Positions 15,329-25,288 are shown, counted from the first letter of the stretch. The stretch: 64,000 nt of DNA from Pectobacterium aquaticum (GCF_003382565.3 NZ_CP086253.1:1860001-1924000); one strand, 5' to 3'. The notes: generated by a model from the letters alone, not told the origin. A program made the numbers and translations.

Positions 15329-17094
15329 TACAGCGCCTCCTGTCGTTGTGCCAGTAGCGTCGCGAAGGGACCTGCTTCGGCTCGGAGTGTTTGATAATCA
15401 CCCTGTTGAACTAACCGACCGCCTTCCATGACCCAGATCGTGTCATATTCGACGATCTCGGTGAGCTGATGCGTGATCAGTAGCGTGGTCTGTGAACGTG
15501 CAGCGTCGTTCAGCGCCGTCATAACGAGCGCCTCGCTATGGGCATCCAGACTGGCTGACGGTTCATCCAGCAGCAGTAAGTTGCAAGGATGAATGAGCGC
15601 ACGGGCAACGGCGACGCGCTGTGCCTGTCCGACGGAGAGGCGTGCCGCACCGTCACCGGTTGTCGTTTCCAGACCCTGCGGGAGGTGCGGTAAAAATTCC
15701 TGTACATGCGCACGCTCAATCGCCTGTTGCAATTCCAAAGGGCTGGCCTGCGGATTACCCAGCAGAATATTGCTGCGTAGCGTCTGTTCCGGTAGGTGGG
15801 GATTTTGTCCGACCCAGCTTAACTGCTTGCGCCATGATTCAGGCGTCAACGTGTTCAATGCCTGACCGTTGACGGTGAGTGAACCGCGATAGGGCAGAAA
15901 TCCCAGCAGCACATTCAGCAGCGAGCTTTTTCCTGCTCCGCTGAGGCCGACCAGCGCGATACGTTCACCTGCACGAATATCGAACGTCAACGGTTGGGTC
16001 AGCGGCGTACCATTCGGCGCGAGGACAACCAGATCTTCCGCCCGGATAGCAATGGCGTTATCGCTGCTGAACGCGTGTGTGCCAAAGCCGACCGTTTCGC
16101 CTTCCTCTGACAAAAAAGTCACCAACGATTCTGCTGCCCCGATAGCCTGAGCTTTGGCATGATAGAAGGTGCCCAAATCGCGTAAAGGCTGAAAGAATTC
16201 TGGAGCCAGAATCAATACGAGAAAGCCGGCGAAGAGCGTCACCCCCATGCCGTAATGACCAAAATCCAGTTCACCGAGATAAGAGAATCCGAAATAGACG
16301 GCGACCACGGCGATTGAAATGGAGGCGAAAAATTCCAGCACGCCCGAGGAGAGAAACGCCATACGTAGCACTTCCATTGTGCGACTACGGAAATCTTCGG
16401 AAGCATGACGGATTTCTTCAATTTCAGCCTTGCCACGATGGAACAGACGCAGAGTCTCCATCCCGCGCAGGCGATCGAGGAAGTGTCCGCTCAGGCGTGC
16501 CAGAGCCAGAAAGTTACGTCGGTTAGCATCCGCCGCGCCCATGCCAACCAGCGCCATAAAAAGCGGGATAAGCGGGGCGGTTAGAAACAGAATCAGGCCA
16601 GCAGCCCAATTGAGCGGGAAAATCGTGATTAAGATAAGCAGCGGAATCAGCGCGGCAAGATACATTTGTGGCAGATAGCGGGCGTAATAATCCTGCATAT
16701 CATCAACCTGCTCAAGAATCATCGTTGCCCAACTGCCGGCGGGTTTGCCCTGAACCCAAGCAGGGCCAAGCTGTTGCAATCGATCCAGTACCAGCTTACG
16801 AATTTGCTGTCGAACGGCTTGTCCGCAAAGAAAACCCACACGCTCGCGTAACACACTGTTGAGTGCGCGCAGAATAAATGTGGCAATCAGCAGAAGGAAG
16901 GGGGAAAGCAGAGATTCGCGAGTAGCATGCTCGATAATCAAGGCATGAAGCAGTGTCGCTAACAGCCAAGCTTGCGCCACGATTAATGCACCGCTCAGGA
17001 ATCCAAGCAGGAGTGAAATCCGGAGCCAACGTTGCGCCAGCTTACTCTGCTGTTTCAGCCAGGCGGTCAGTTCTTGCTGTCTGGTTTTTTTCAT
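15328..17094 (-). CDS. cydD: Glutathione/L-cysteine ABC exporter subunit CydD
   Basis: A 588-residue half-transporter, the partner of CydC and the same length as E. coli CydD. Six transmembrane segments occupy about residues 20-320. The nucleotide-binding domain has Walker A GLSGAGKSS (near 375) and Walker B LLLLDEPSASLD. Its signature is LSVGQAQR, deviating from LSGGQ as in other CydD proteins, so one ATP site of the heterodimer may be degenerate. The gene begins 237 bases downstream of trxB on the same strand, with a terminator between, so it probably has its own promoter in 17095-17290. Confidence 0.97.
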   Translation of the reverse strand: MKKTRQQELTAWLKQQSKLAQRWLRISLLLGFLSGALIVAQAWLLATLLHALIIEHATRESLLSPFLLLIATFILRALNSVLRERVGFLCGQAVRQQIRKLVLDRLQQLGPAWVQGKPAGSWATMILEQVDDMQDYYARYLPQMYLAALIPLLILITIFPLNWAAGLILFLTAPLIPLFMALVGMGAADANRRNFLALARLSGHFLDRLRGMETLRLFHRGKAEIEEIRHASEDFRSRTMEVLRMAFLSSGVLEFFASISIAVVAVYFGFSYLGELDFGHYGMGVTLFAGFLVLILAPEFFQPLRDLGTFYHAKAQAIGAAESLVTFLSEEGETVGFGTHAFSSDNAIAIRAEDLVVLAPNGTPLTQPLTFDIRAGERIALVGLSGAGKSSLLNVLLGFLPYRGSLTVNGQALNTLTPESWRKQLSWVGQNPHLPEQTLRSNILLGNPQASPLELQQAIERAHVQEFLPHLPQGLETTTGDGAARLSVGQAQRVAVARALIHPCNLLLLDEPSASLDAHSEALVMTALNDAARSQTTLLITHQLTEIVEYDTIWVMEGGRLVQQGDYQTLRAEAGPFATLLAQRQEAL

Positions 17095-17293
17095 CAGGCA
17101 CCAGTTCGTTATATTGCAGAAATGGACTTAACAGAAAATAACTCTCATGCAACCGTTAGTTAACAAAATTATCTTCTATCACGCAGAATGATGTCATGTT
17201 ACCGCGACAGGGGCGCGCTGCAAACGAAAAGGAGAGGGGAAATGGGTGAGACGATCAATTTTGTGTTGTGGAAGGTAAGCCAAAAGTGAAGAA

Positions 17294-17319
17294 AACGGAA
17301 CGGCCATCGCCGCTCCGTT
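17294..17319 (-). terminator. trxB terminator
   Basis: AACGGAACGGC (17294-17304) pairs with GCCGCTCCGTT (17309-17319), eleven pairs with one wobble, followed on the minus strand by TTTTC. Confidence 0.7.
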
Positions 17320-17331
17320 ATCAGCAGCGTA

Positions 17332-18294
17332 TTACTTGTTGACGGTCAGTCCGTCCAGGTAGCGTTCAGCATCTAGTGCCGCCATACAGCCAGTACCTGC
17401 GGAGGTAATGGCCTGACGGTAGATGTGATCCATGACGTCGCCTGCGGCAAAGACGCCAGGAATACTGGTCTGTGTCGCGTTGCCGTGAATACCGGACTGC
17501 ACTTTGATATAACCGTTTTCCAGTTCCAGTTGACCGCCGAACACGGCCGTATTTGGGCTGTGGCCGATAGCGATAAACACGCCAGCCAGCTCCAGTTCTT
17601 CCGCTGCGTCGCTTTGCGTATCGCGGATACGCACACCGGTTACACCCATGTCATCGCCCAGCACGTCGTCCAGCGTACGATTGGTATGCAAGATGATGTT
17701 GCCGTTTTTAACTTTGTCCATCAGGCGGTCGATCAGAATTTTCTCTGAACGGAACGTCTCGCGACGGTGAATTAAATGCACTTCCGCCGCGATGTTAGAC
17801 AAATACAGCGCTTCTTCAACCGCGGTATTCCCACCGCCAACTACAGCGACTTTCTGGTTACGGTAGAAGAACCCGTCACAGGTTGCACAGGCAGAAACCC
17901 CTTTGCCTTTAAAGGCTTCTTCTGACGGTAGGCCAAGGTAACGCGCTGATGCCCCCGTGGCAATGATCAGCGCGTCACAGGTGTACTCGGCGCTATCGCC
18001 GAATAAACGGAAGGGACGGTTTTGCAAATCGACACGTTCAATATGATCGAAGATCACTTCAGTATTGAATTTGGTCGCGTGTGCATGCATACGCTCCATT
18101 AACAGCGGGCCAGTTAAATCATCGGCATCACCCGGCCAATTTTCTACTTCGGTCGTGGTCGTCAACTGACCGCCTTTTTCCATGCCAGTGATTAATACTG
18201 GCTGTAGATTTGCCCGTGCAGCATACACTGCGGCAGTGTAGCCAGCCGGGCCTGAACCCAGAATCAATAACTTGTGATGTTTAACGGTACCCAT
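17332..18294 (-). CDS. trxB: Thioredoxin reductase
   Basis: A 320-residue FAD-dependent NADPH:thioredoxin oxidoreductase. Two nucleotide-binding folds are visible: LGSGPAGYTAAVYAAR (FAD, about 12-27) and VVGGGNTAVEEALYLS (NADPH, about 152-167). The redox-active disulfide is CATC with Cys136 and Cys139. The C-terminal FAD motif is GVFAAGDVMDH. It supplies electrons to thioredoxin and so to ribonucleotide reductase, PAPS reductase and methionine sulfoxide reductase. It is divergent from lrp across a 584-base region. Neighbourhood to cydDC, another periplasmic/cytoplasmic thiol-balance system, is conserved. Confidence 0.98.
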   Translation of the reverse strand: MGTVKHHKLLILGSGPAGYTAAVYAARANLQPVLITGMEKGGQLTTTTEVENWPGDADDLTGPLLMERMHAHATKFNTEVIFDHIERVDLQNRPFRLFGDSAEYTCDALIIATGASARYLGLPSEEAFKGKGVSACATCDGFFYRNQKVAVVGGGNTAVEEALYLSNIAAEVHLIHRRETFRSEKILIDRLMDKVKNGNIILHTNRTLDDVLGDDMGVTGVRIRDTQSDAAEELELAGVFIAIGHSPNTAVFGGQLELENGYIKVQSGIHGNATQTSIPGVFAAGDVMDHIYRQAITSAGTGCMAALDAERYLDGLTVNK

Positions 18295-18878
18295 GCTTTC
18301 CTCATTTCATGACGGCGGATAATGTTTATATGAACGGTCTCTACGACAAACACGTTTCCTTATTACAAACAGTCTCTACCACGGACAATGCGAATGATTG
18401 TAAGGAAATTACAAGAGTAAAAAAAGTATGCAGAAAAGTTGCTGGCTATTTGTTTAATCGTTAATGACGATGGTGACGACAAATCGCTGAAAAATCAGCC
18501 ACATTCATAAGTAAAATGATTGAAGTCACTTCGACGAAGGGCTCTGACTTATCCAATCTGGCAGTTTCTTCTGATTTTCGTTGTTTTGCTTTGACAATCG
18601 GCTGTGCATTTGCGAAAACATCTGGGTAAGAGGAAATTTTTTGTATGTGAACAGTTAAAAGCTCGGCTTTTTATTCGTTTTTTCGCAGGTAGGCCTTTGG
18701 GCCACGGATATGACGTGATGGTCTTCTTCGCGGGTAAGCAATACGTGGGGCGATAACGAGAAGTTAATGACTGTTGATATACAAAATAGGCAGCGTGTCT
18801 TCTTTAAGGGTAGCTCTGATACATGAGGTCTATCGGGGTAAAGCGGGTGCAGGGAAAAGTGAAGAGAGACAATAATAA
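18295..18878. other. trxB-lrp divergent intergenic region
   Basis: There is no gene in these 584 bases. TTGTAA (18408-18413) and TTACAA (18419-18424) form a dyad with a five-base spacer at promoter distance from trxB. The stretch toward lrp is AT-rich. A long untranslated leader for lrp, as known in E. coli, would fit, and autoregulation by Lrp could act here, but no site could be assigned with confidence. Confidence 0.5.
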
Positions 18879-19373
18879 ATGGTAGACACTAAAAAACGGC
18901 CAGGAAAAGATCTCGATCGTATTGATCGTAACATCCTGAATGAATTGCAAAAAGATGGGCGTATTTCCAATGTCGAGCTTTCCAAACGTGTTGGGTTGTC
19001 GCCAACGCCTTGTCTGGAACGTGTACGTCGTCTGGAAAGACAGGGCTTCATTAACGGCTACACAGCGCTGCTAAACCCGCATTATCTGGATGCGTCACTG
19101 CTGGTTTTTGTTGAAATAACGCTAAACCGCGGCGCGCCTGATGTATTTGAACAGTTCAATGCTGCGGTGCAAAAACTGGAAGAAATTCAGGAATGTCATC
19201 TGGTTTCCGGTGATTTTGACTACCTGTTGAAAACGCGTGTGCCAGACATGTCCGCTTACCGTAAGCTCCTGGGTGAAACGCTGCTGCGTTTGCCGGGCGT
19301 AAACGACACCCGTACCTATGTGGTGATGGAAGAAGTGAAGCAAAGCAACCGTCTGGTCATTAAGACGCGATAA
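18879..19373 (+). CDS. lrp: Leucine-responsive regulatory protein Lrp
   Basis: A 164-residue feast/famine global regulator. An N-terminal helix-turn-helix (about residues 12-60, DRIDRNILNELQKDGRISNVELSKRVGLS split by turns) is followed by a RAM/ACT-like effector domain binding leucine (to about 155). It forms octamers and hexadecamers that wrap DNA and controls amino-acid metabolism, pili and serC-type genes. Sequence is near identical to E. coli Lrp over most of its length. AGAGAG precedes the ATG. A terminator hairpin follows the gene, and the ftsK LexA box lies in the same short gap. Confidence 0.98.
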   Translation: MVDTKKRPGKDLDRIDRNILNELQKDGRISNVELSKRVGLSPTPCLERVRRLERQGFINGYTALLNPHYLDASLLVFVEITLNRGAPDVFEQFNAAVQKLEEIQECHLVSGDFDYLLKTRVPDMSAYRKLLGETLLRLPGVNDTRTYVVMEEVKQSNRLVIKTR

Positions 19374-19411
19374 ACGTGTGGGTGCAAAACCCGATAAATT
19401 CAGCTACACTC

Positions 19412-19427
19412 CTGTGAATTTATACAG
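19412..19427 (+). promoter_or_regulatory. LexA (SOS) box of ftsK
   Basis: CTGTGAATTTATACAG keeps both conserved half-sites (CTGT and ACAG) with an AT-rich eight-base centre. It overlaps a -10-like TACACT and lies 60 bases ahead of the ftsK start. E. coli ftsK (dinH) also has a LexA-controlled promoter here. Confidence 0.85.
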
Positions 19428-19431
19428 TCCC

Positions 19432-19455
19432 AGCGCCGGGTTTTCTCGGCGCTTT
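19432..19455 (+). terminator. lrp terminator
   Basis: AGCGCCG (19432-19438) pairs with CGGCGCT (19447-19453) and is followed by a short TTTGT. It lies downstream of the LexA box, so transcripts starting at that promoter would have to read through it. Confidence 0.6.
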
Positions 19456-19487
19456 GTCATAAACCTTACAGGCCCCTGGAGAGACTC

Positions 19488-22400
19488 TTGAGCCAGGAAT
19501 ATACAGAAGATAAAGACGTTACCCTGAAAAAGCTCAGTGGAACACGTCGTTTGCTTGAAGCGATTTTAATCGTTGTGGCACTTTTTGCGGTTTATCTTAG
19601 TGTCGCACTACTCAGTTTCAGCCCCTCCGACCCCAGTTGGTCACAGACTGCATGGCATGAACCGATTCACAACCTTGGTGGTGTAGCAGGTGCATGGCTG
19701 GCGGATACGCTGTTCTTCATTTTTGGTGTGCTGGCCTACGCTATTCCGCCGATTATGTTATCTCTGTGCTGGGTCGCCTTCCGCCAGCGTGATAACAACC
19801 AGACTATTGACTACTTTACCTTTTCACTTCGCCTGATTGGGACATTGGCGCTGATCCTGACCTCTTGTGGTTTGGCTGCGTTGAATATTGACGATCTCTA
19901 CTATTTTGCTTCCGGTGGTGTTTTGGGAAGCCTGTTTAGCAGCTCAATGATCCCGCGTTTCAACAGCATGGGCGCAACGCTGATTTTGCTGTGCGTATGG
20001 GGGGCTGGGTTAACGCTGTTTACCGGCTGGTCATGGTTAACGATTGCTGAAAAAATTGGCGCGGGTGTCTTGGGTTGTTTGACGTTTATGTCAAACCGTT
20101 CACGCCGCGACGAGGACTATCGCGAAGAACACGATCGTGAAGAGGATGATCGCGATGCGCTTAATCTGCGTCACGATGAGGCGTTGGGTGAGGCCGTAAC
20201 ACAACAGCGTGATGATGATGACGTTCTATTTTCTGCGCCTTCCGTTGCTGATGCGGTAAACGACACGACGGCAGACAATAATATAGAAGCCTTATCACCG
20301 TTAACCGATAGCGCGCCGACGGTGACACAATCGGCCTTCTCCGCTGAAACACCGGTGGCAGGGCCAACATTGTCTGATGTGGCAGTGTCTGATTCAGCAT
20401 TACCAGAATCAGTATTCTCTGGTTCATCGTCTGGCATTGTGCCACCCATTACTCCAACCCCGAGTGATTCGACGCCGTCGCCAAATCCACCGCTGTATTC
20501 GTTTGAAATCCCTGAAACGCCAGCGACAATGCCAGAGATTGCAACCTCACCTGAGCTCCATAGCAGTGCGTATGCACCTTACGGAAATAGTTACGGAGAG
20601 AGTGCTGTACCACCGATTGTCTCGGCACCTGTGGTTCAACCTTTTGCTGAACCGCGACAACCTGTACGCGATACGGATTTCAATACGAACAGTACGTTTA
20701 TGCCTGCGTTCAGTGCCGATGGCGATGATAATCCGCAGATTAAACGCGGCGTAGGGCCTGAACTGCCGCGTCCTAATCCAGTACGTATTCCTACTCGCCG
20801 CGAGCTGGCGTCATATGGAATCAAACTGCCGTCGCAGCGGTTGGCTGAAGCACAAGCAAGGCTGCAGGCGCAGAATGGTAGTGCAGAAACGGAATTGGCG
20901 AACGACGTGTATCAGGAAGAGACTCCAGATGACCTCGCCCAGCAGGAAGCGGCATTGCAGCAAGCGTATCTGGATCAGCAACGTCAGCGTTACGGTGATG
21001 AATACCCGTTACAGGAAGACGATGAAGATGCGCTTCTGCAAGCGCAGCTAGCCAGAGATTTCGCAGCACAGCAGCAGTCACGTTATGACGGCAGGGCGTT
21101 GCAGCGCGATGAGGAAATTCCTGCTCCGATAGCACCGCCTGCGGTCAGCGAGCCTGTTCAGCCAAACCCTGTTACATCGCACAACGCTTTTTCATTCTCG
21201 CCGTTTAGTGCGGAGAATGAACGTGAGCCTGAACCGCATACGTTCAGTGAACCCACCTATTTACAGCCGTCCTATAACTCCGAGCCAGAGCTTCCGCCGA
21301 TGCATGCTGGTGAAGATGAGGACGACGACGATGATCGCAACCCATTGGTGTTTAGTCAGCCAATGCAGCCAGCGTCAGCGCCTGTTGAGGCCGCGAAACA
21401 GGAAAATGTGGTAACACCAACGCATCATCCGGCAATGGATGGCTTGATTCATCCGTTCCTGATGCGTAATGAACAACCGCGGCAGAAGCCGACTACGCCG
21501 CTGCCAACCTTGGATTTATTGACGCCACCGCCGGCTAGCGAAGCGCCTGTTGATAATTTTGCACTTGAACAGACGGCGCGACTGATTGAAGCGCGTCTGG
21601 CTGATTTCCGAGTAAAAGCCGATGTGGTCGATCACTCTCCCGGGCCGGTGATCACACGGTTTGAATTGGATCTGGCTCCGGGCGTTAAAGCGGCTCGTAT
21701 CTCGAATTTGTCGCGCGATTTGGCACGTTCACTGTCGGTTGTCGCGGTGCGTATTGTTGAGGTTATCCCCGGCAGACCGTACGTCGGGCTGGAATTGCCG
21801 AACGCGCATCGCCAGACGGTTTATCTGCGAGAAGTGTTGGACTGCGATCAGTTCCGGGATAATCCATCGCCGCTGTCGATTGTGTTGGGTAAAGATATTG
21901 CGGGTGAACCTGTCGTTGCCGATTTAGCGAAAATGCCACACCTGCTGGTTGCGGGTACGACAGGGTCGGGTAAATCGGTCGGCGTTAACGCCATGATCAT
22001 CAGTATGTTGTATAAAGCCACGCCAGAAGACGTACGCTTTATCATGATTGACCCGAAAATGCTGGAACTCTCGGTGTACGAAGGTATTCCGCATTTGTTG
22101 ACGGAAGTCGTGACCGACATGAAGGATGCGGCCAATGCATTACGCTGGTGTGTCGGTGAAATGGAACGCCGTTACAAGCTCATGTCAGCGCTTGGTGTAC
22201 GAAATCTGGCGGGATACAACGAACGGGTGATGACGGCAAATGCAATGGGCCGTCCGATCCCCGATCCGTTCTGGAAACCGAGTGACAGTATGGATATGAC
22301 GCCGCCGGTGCTGGAAAAACTGCCGTATATTGTTGTGATGGTCGATGAATTTGCTGACTTAATGATGGCGGTGGGTAAGAAAGTTGAAGAATTGATTGCC

Positions 22401-22976
22401 CGACTCGCACAAAAAGCGCGTGCTGCGGGGATCCACTTGGTGCTGGCGACGCAGCGTCCTTCGGTTGATGTCATCACCGGATTGATCAAAGCAAACATCC
22501 CGACGCGTATCGCGTTTACCGTTTCCAGTAAAATCGACTCACGGACTATCCTCGATCAAAGTGGCGCGGAGTCGCTATTGGGGATGGGGGATATGTTGTA
22601 TATGGCGCCTAACTCCTCGATACCTGTCCGTGTTCATGGCGCTTTTGTGCGTGATGAAGAAGTTCATGCCGTCGTTCAGGACTGGAAGGCGCGTGGTCGC
22701 CCTCAATATATCGATAATATTGTTAGCGGTGGCGACGATGCTGAAGGTGGAAACCTCGGTCTTGATGGTGATGAAGAACTCGATCCGCTGTTCGATCAGG
22801 CTGTAGAGTTTGTGGTCGATAAGCGTCGGGCATCAATCTCTGGCGTACAGCGTCAGTTCAGAATCGGCTATAACCGCGCTGCGCGAATTGTTGAACAAAT
22901 GGAGGCGCAGGGTATTGTCAGCGCTCCAGGACACAATGGTAACCGTGAGGTATTGGCACCGCCATCGATGGAATGA
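19488..22976 (+). CDS. ftsK: DNA translocase FtsK
   Basis: A 1162-residue inner-membrane protein that joins the divisome and pumps chromosome dimers to XerCD at dif. Four transmembrane helices lie within residues 20-190. A Pro/Gln/acidic linker spans roughly 200-650. The RecA-like motor has Walker A GTTGSGKS near residue 822 and Walker B IVVMVDEFADL. A winged-helix gamma domain (GVQRQFRIGYNRAARI near 1118) reads KOPS and contacts XerD. The start is a TTG at 19488 preceded by GGAGAG, giving MSQEYTEDKDVTL as in E. coli. The protein is about 165 residues shorter than E. coli FtsK, the difference lying in the linker. Confidence 0.97.
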   Translation: MSQEYTEDKDVTLKKLSGTRRLLEAILIVVALFAVYLSVALLSFSPSDPSWSQTAWHEPIHNLGGVAGAWLADTLFFIFGVLAYAIPPIMLSLCWVAFRQRDNNQTIDYFTFSLRLIGTLALILTSCGLAALNIDDLYYFASGGVLGSLFSSSMIPRFNSMGATLILLCVWGAGLTLFTGWSWLTIAEKIGAGVLGCLTFMSNRSRRDEDYREEHDREEDDRDALNLRHDEALGEAVTQQRDDDDVLFSAPSVADAVNDTTADNNIEALSPLTDSAPTVTQSAFSAETPVAGPTLSDVAVSDSALPESVFSGSSSGIVPPITPTPSDSTPSPNPPLYSFEIPETPATMPEIATSPELHSSAYAPYGNSYGESAVPPIVSAPVVQPFAEPRQPVRDTDFNTNSTFMPAFSADGDDNPQIKRGVGPELPRPNPVRIPTRRELASYGIKLPSQRLAEAQARLQAQNGSAETELANDVYQEETPDDLAQQEAALQQAYLDQQRQRYGDEYPLQEDDEDALLQAQLARDFAAQQQSRYDGRALQRDEEIPAPIAPPAVSEPVQPNPVTSHNAFSFSPFSAENEREPEPHTFSEPTYLQPSYNSEPELPPMHAGEDEDDDDDRNPLVFSQPMQPASAPVEAAKQENVVTPTHHPAMDGLIHPFLMRNEQPRQKPTTPLPTLDLLTPPPASEAPVDNFALEQTARLIEARLADFRVKADVVDHSPGPVITRFELDLAPGVKAARISNLSRDLARSLSVVAVRIVEVIPGRPYVGLELPNAHRQTVYLREVLDCDQFRDNPSPLSIVLGKDIAGEPVVADLAKMPHLLVAGTTGSGKSVGVNAMIISMLYKATPEDVRFIMIDPKMLELSVYEGIPHLLTEVVTDMKDAANALRWCVGEMERRYKLMSALGVRNLAGYNERVMTANAMGRPIPDPFWKPSDSMDMTPPVLEKLPYIVVMVDEFADLMMAVGKKVEELIARLAQKARAAGIHLVLATQRPSVDVITGLIKANIPTRIAFTVSSKIDSRTILDQSGAESLLGMGDMLYMAPNSSIPVRVHGAFVRDEEVHAVVQDWKARGRPQYIDNIVSGGDDAEGGNLGLDGDEELDPLFDQAVEFVVDKRRASISGVQRQFRIGYNRAARIVEQMEAQGIVSAPGHNGNREVLAPPSME

Positions 22977-23005
22977 AAATGCAGTATTGATTGACGTCAT
23001 CTACT

Positions 23006-23027
23006 AAGGGCTGCGTAAGCAGCCCTT
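23006..23027 (+). terminator. Hairpin after ftsK
   Basis: AAGGGCTGC-GTAA-GCAGCCCTT is a perfect nine-pair stem 30 bases after the ftsK stop. No T-run follows, so it may slow, not end, transcription into lolA. The next 180 bases up to lolA hold no gene. Confidence 0.55.
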
Positions 23028-23222
23028 ATGCAAAGAAGCGTAAAAGCAGCAATAAGCAGATAATTCACCTATCACCGTCCGACTGGGTTCAGATAACATA
23101 GATCTATAGATAATGTAGCTCGACGAATAACACCGATCTGTAAAGAACATAGGCGCTATGCAAAGCGTCTGACCTCGATAGATGAAGGTTCGTTATATTA
23201 AGAAATTCAAAGGATTATGCGT

Positions 23223-23834
23223 ATGAAAAAGTGGTTAGCTATCAGTTGCCTGATTGCAGGTGTTACCTCAACCGCTGTCTATGCGGATGCGGCAAAAGAT
23301 TTGCAGGGTCGCCTCAATAAAGTCAGCAGTTTCCACGCCAATTTCAGCCAGAAAGTCACCAGCGCTGACGGCGCAGCGGTGCAGGAGGGGGAAGGCGAAC
23401 TGTGGTTGAAACGTCCTAACCTATTTAACTGGAAAACCACATCACCTGACGAAAGTGCGTTGATTTCTGATGGCAAAACGCTTTGGTTCTACAATCCGTT
23501 TGTTGAACAAGTCACGGCAACCTGGCTGAAAGATGCAACAGGCAATACACCGTTTATTCTGATCACGCGTAACGACACCAGCGACTGGAATAAATACGAT
23601 GTGCGCCAGAAAGGTGATGATTTTGAACTTACGCCGAAGTCAGCGAGCGGCAATCTGAAGCAGTTTGCGATTAATGTGACGACAAGCGGCACAATCAAAC
23701 AGTTTACCGCGACGGAACAAGACGGTCAGCGGAGCACTTATGTGCTGAAAAATCAGCAAAACGGCGCTGTTGATGCCGCACAATTCACGTTCACACCGCC
23801 GAAAGGCGTCACGCTGGATGACCAGCGTCAGTGA
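23223..23834 (+). CDS. lolA: Outer-membrane lipoprotein carrier protein LolA
   Basis: A 203-residue periplasmic chaperone that accepts lipoproteins from LolCDE at the inner membrane and passes them to LolB. A Sec signal peptide ends at Ala21 (STAVYA, cleavage before DAAKDL). The mature protein has the LolA open beta-barrel signature, with SSFHANFSQ near the start and the conserved NPFVEQVT region. The second of two in-frame ATGs (23223) is chosen because AAAGGA is eight bases upstream and the length equals E. coli. It lies between ftsK and rarA, with rarA starting eight bases after its stop. Confidence 0.97.
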   Translation: MKKWLAISCLIAGVTSTAVYADAAKDLQGRLNKVSSFHANFSQKVTSADGAAVQEGEGELWLKRPNLFNWKTTSPDESALISDGKTLWFYNPFVEQVTATWLKDATGNTPFILITRNDTSDWNKYDVRQKGDDFELTPKSASGNLKQFAINVTTSGTIKQFTATEQDGQRSTYVLKNQQNGAVDAAQFTFTPPKGVTLDDQRQ

Positions 23835-23841
23835 GGCCAGA

Positions 23842-25185
23842 GTGAGCAATCTGTCCCTTGATTTTTCCCATAATGAATTCCAACCGCTGGCCGCGCGTAT
23901 GCGGCCAGCGACGTTGGCACAGTATATCGGTCAACAGCATCTGTTAGGAGCTGGTAAGCCTCTGCCACGAGCTATTGAGGCAGGGCAGTTGCACTCAATG
24001 ATTCTCTGGGGGCCGCCAGGAACGGGAAAAACCACACTGGCAGAACTGATTGGGCATTACGGGCAGGCGGATGTTGAACGTATTTCTGCCGTGACGTCCG
24101 GGATCAAAGAAATTCGTGAAGCGATTGAGCGTGCTCGACAAAATCGCAATGCGGGGCGTCGCACTATTTTGTTTGTCGATGAAGTCCATCGTTTCAACAA
24201 AAGTCAGCAGGATGCGTTTCTGCCACATATTGAAGATGGAACGATCACCTTTATTGGTGCGACAACGGAAAATCCCTCTTTCGAACTCAATTCCGCCTTG
24301 TTATCTCGCGCCCGCGTCTATTTGCTAAAAGCGCTGACGGCGGAAGATATCGAGCAGGTCTTGCAGCAGGCCATGAGCGACAGCGAGCGTGGGTACGGCG
24401 GACAGAATATTGTCCTGCCTGCCGAAACCGCGCGAATGCTGGCCGAATTGGTCAATGGCGACGCCAGACGTGCGCTGAATAGCCTGGAAATGATGGCGGA
24501 TATGGCGGAAATCGACGCGCAGGGCCTACGTGTTCTGACGCCGGCACTCCTCAACGAAATTGCTGGCGAGCGTAGTGCCCGCTTTGATAACAAAGGTGAC
24601 CGCTATTACGACCTGATTTCGGCGTTGCATAAATCAGTAAGAGGTTCCTCGCCGGACGCGGCGCTTTATTGGTACGCCAGAATCATTACCGCCGGCGGCG
24701 ACCCGCTGTATGTTGCCCGACGGCTGTTGGCAATTGCATCGGAGGATGTTGGCAACGCCGACCCGCGTGCGATGCAGGTGGCTATCTCCGCTTGGGATTG
24801 CTTCACTCGTATCGGCCCTGCAGAAGGGGAGCGCGCCATTGCTCAGGCGATTGTTTATCTGGCCTGCGCTCCTAAAAGTAACGCCGTGTATAGCGCATTT
24901 AAAGCCGCGATGCAGGATGCGCGCGAGAAGCCAGACTATGATGTTCCCGAGCATTTGCGCAATGCGCCTACGCGGTTGATGAAAGAAATGGGGCTCGGCG
25001 CTGAGTATCGGTACGCACACAATGAACCCAATGCCTATGCCGCTGGCGAGAGCTATTTTCCGCCGGAAATGGCCGATACGCACTATTACGCGCCAACCTC
25101 ACGCGGCCTTGAGGGCAAAATTGGTGAAAAGCTCGCCTGGCTTGCCACTCAGGATCAAAATAGCCCGACAAAACGCTACCGTTGA
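23842..25185 (+). CDS. rarA: Replication-associated recombination protein RarA
   Basis: A 447-residue AAA+ ATPase of the MgsA/WRNIP1 family, related to the clamp-loader and RuvB. Walker A GPPGTGKTT is at about 54-62 and Walker B LFVDEVHRF at about 108-116. The sensor region GATTENPSFELNSALLSR follows. The C-terminal tetramerisation domain includes YWYARIITAGGDPLYVARRL and ends NSPTKRYR. It acts at stalled forks and interacts with SSB. The start is a GTG at 23842 (MSNLSLDF), which matches E. coli exactly; an upstream frame overlaps lolA and has no ribosome site. It is tightly spaced after lolA. Confidence 0.96.
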   Translation: MSNLSLDFSHNEFQPLAARMRPATLAQYIGQQHLLGAGKPLPRAIEAGQLHSMILWGPPGTGKTTLAELIGHYGQADVERISAVTSGIKEIREAIERARQNRNAGRRTILFVDEVHRFNKSQQDAFLPHIEDGTITFIGATTENPSFELNSALLSRARVYLLKALTAEDIEQVLQQAMSDSERGYGGQNIVLPAETARMLAELVNGDARRALNSLEMMADMAEIDAQGLRVLTPALLNEIAGERSARFDNKGDRYYDLISALHKSVRGSSPDAALYWYARIITAGGDPLYVARRLLAIASEDVGNADPRAMQVAISAWDCFTRIGPAEGERAIAQAIVYLACAPKSNAVYSAFKAAMQDAREKPDYDVPEHLRNAPTRLMKEMGLGAEYRYAHNEPNAYAAGESYFPPEMADTHYYAPTSRGLEGKIGEKLAWLATQDQNSPTKRYR

Positions 25186-25288
25186 ACTAAGCGTTGCGGT
25201 AAGGTTATTGCGGTATTTTCTGAAACCGGCCGCGTAGCGCGCCGTGTACGCCACCATTTCATTTGATAATCATAAGCACAGGATTAGC

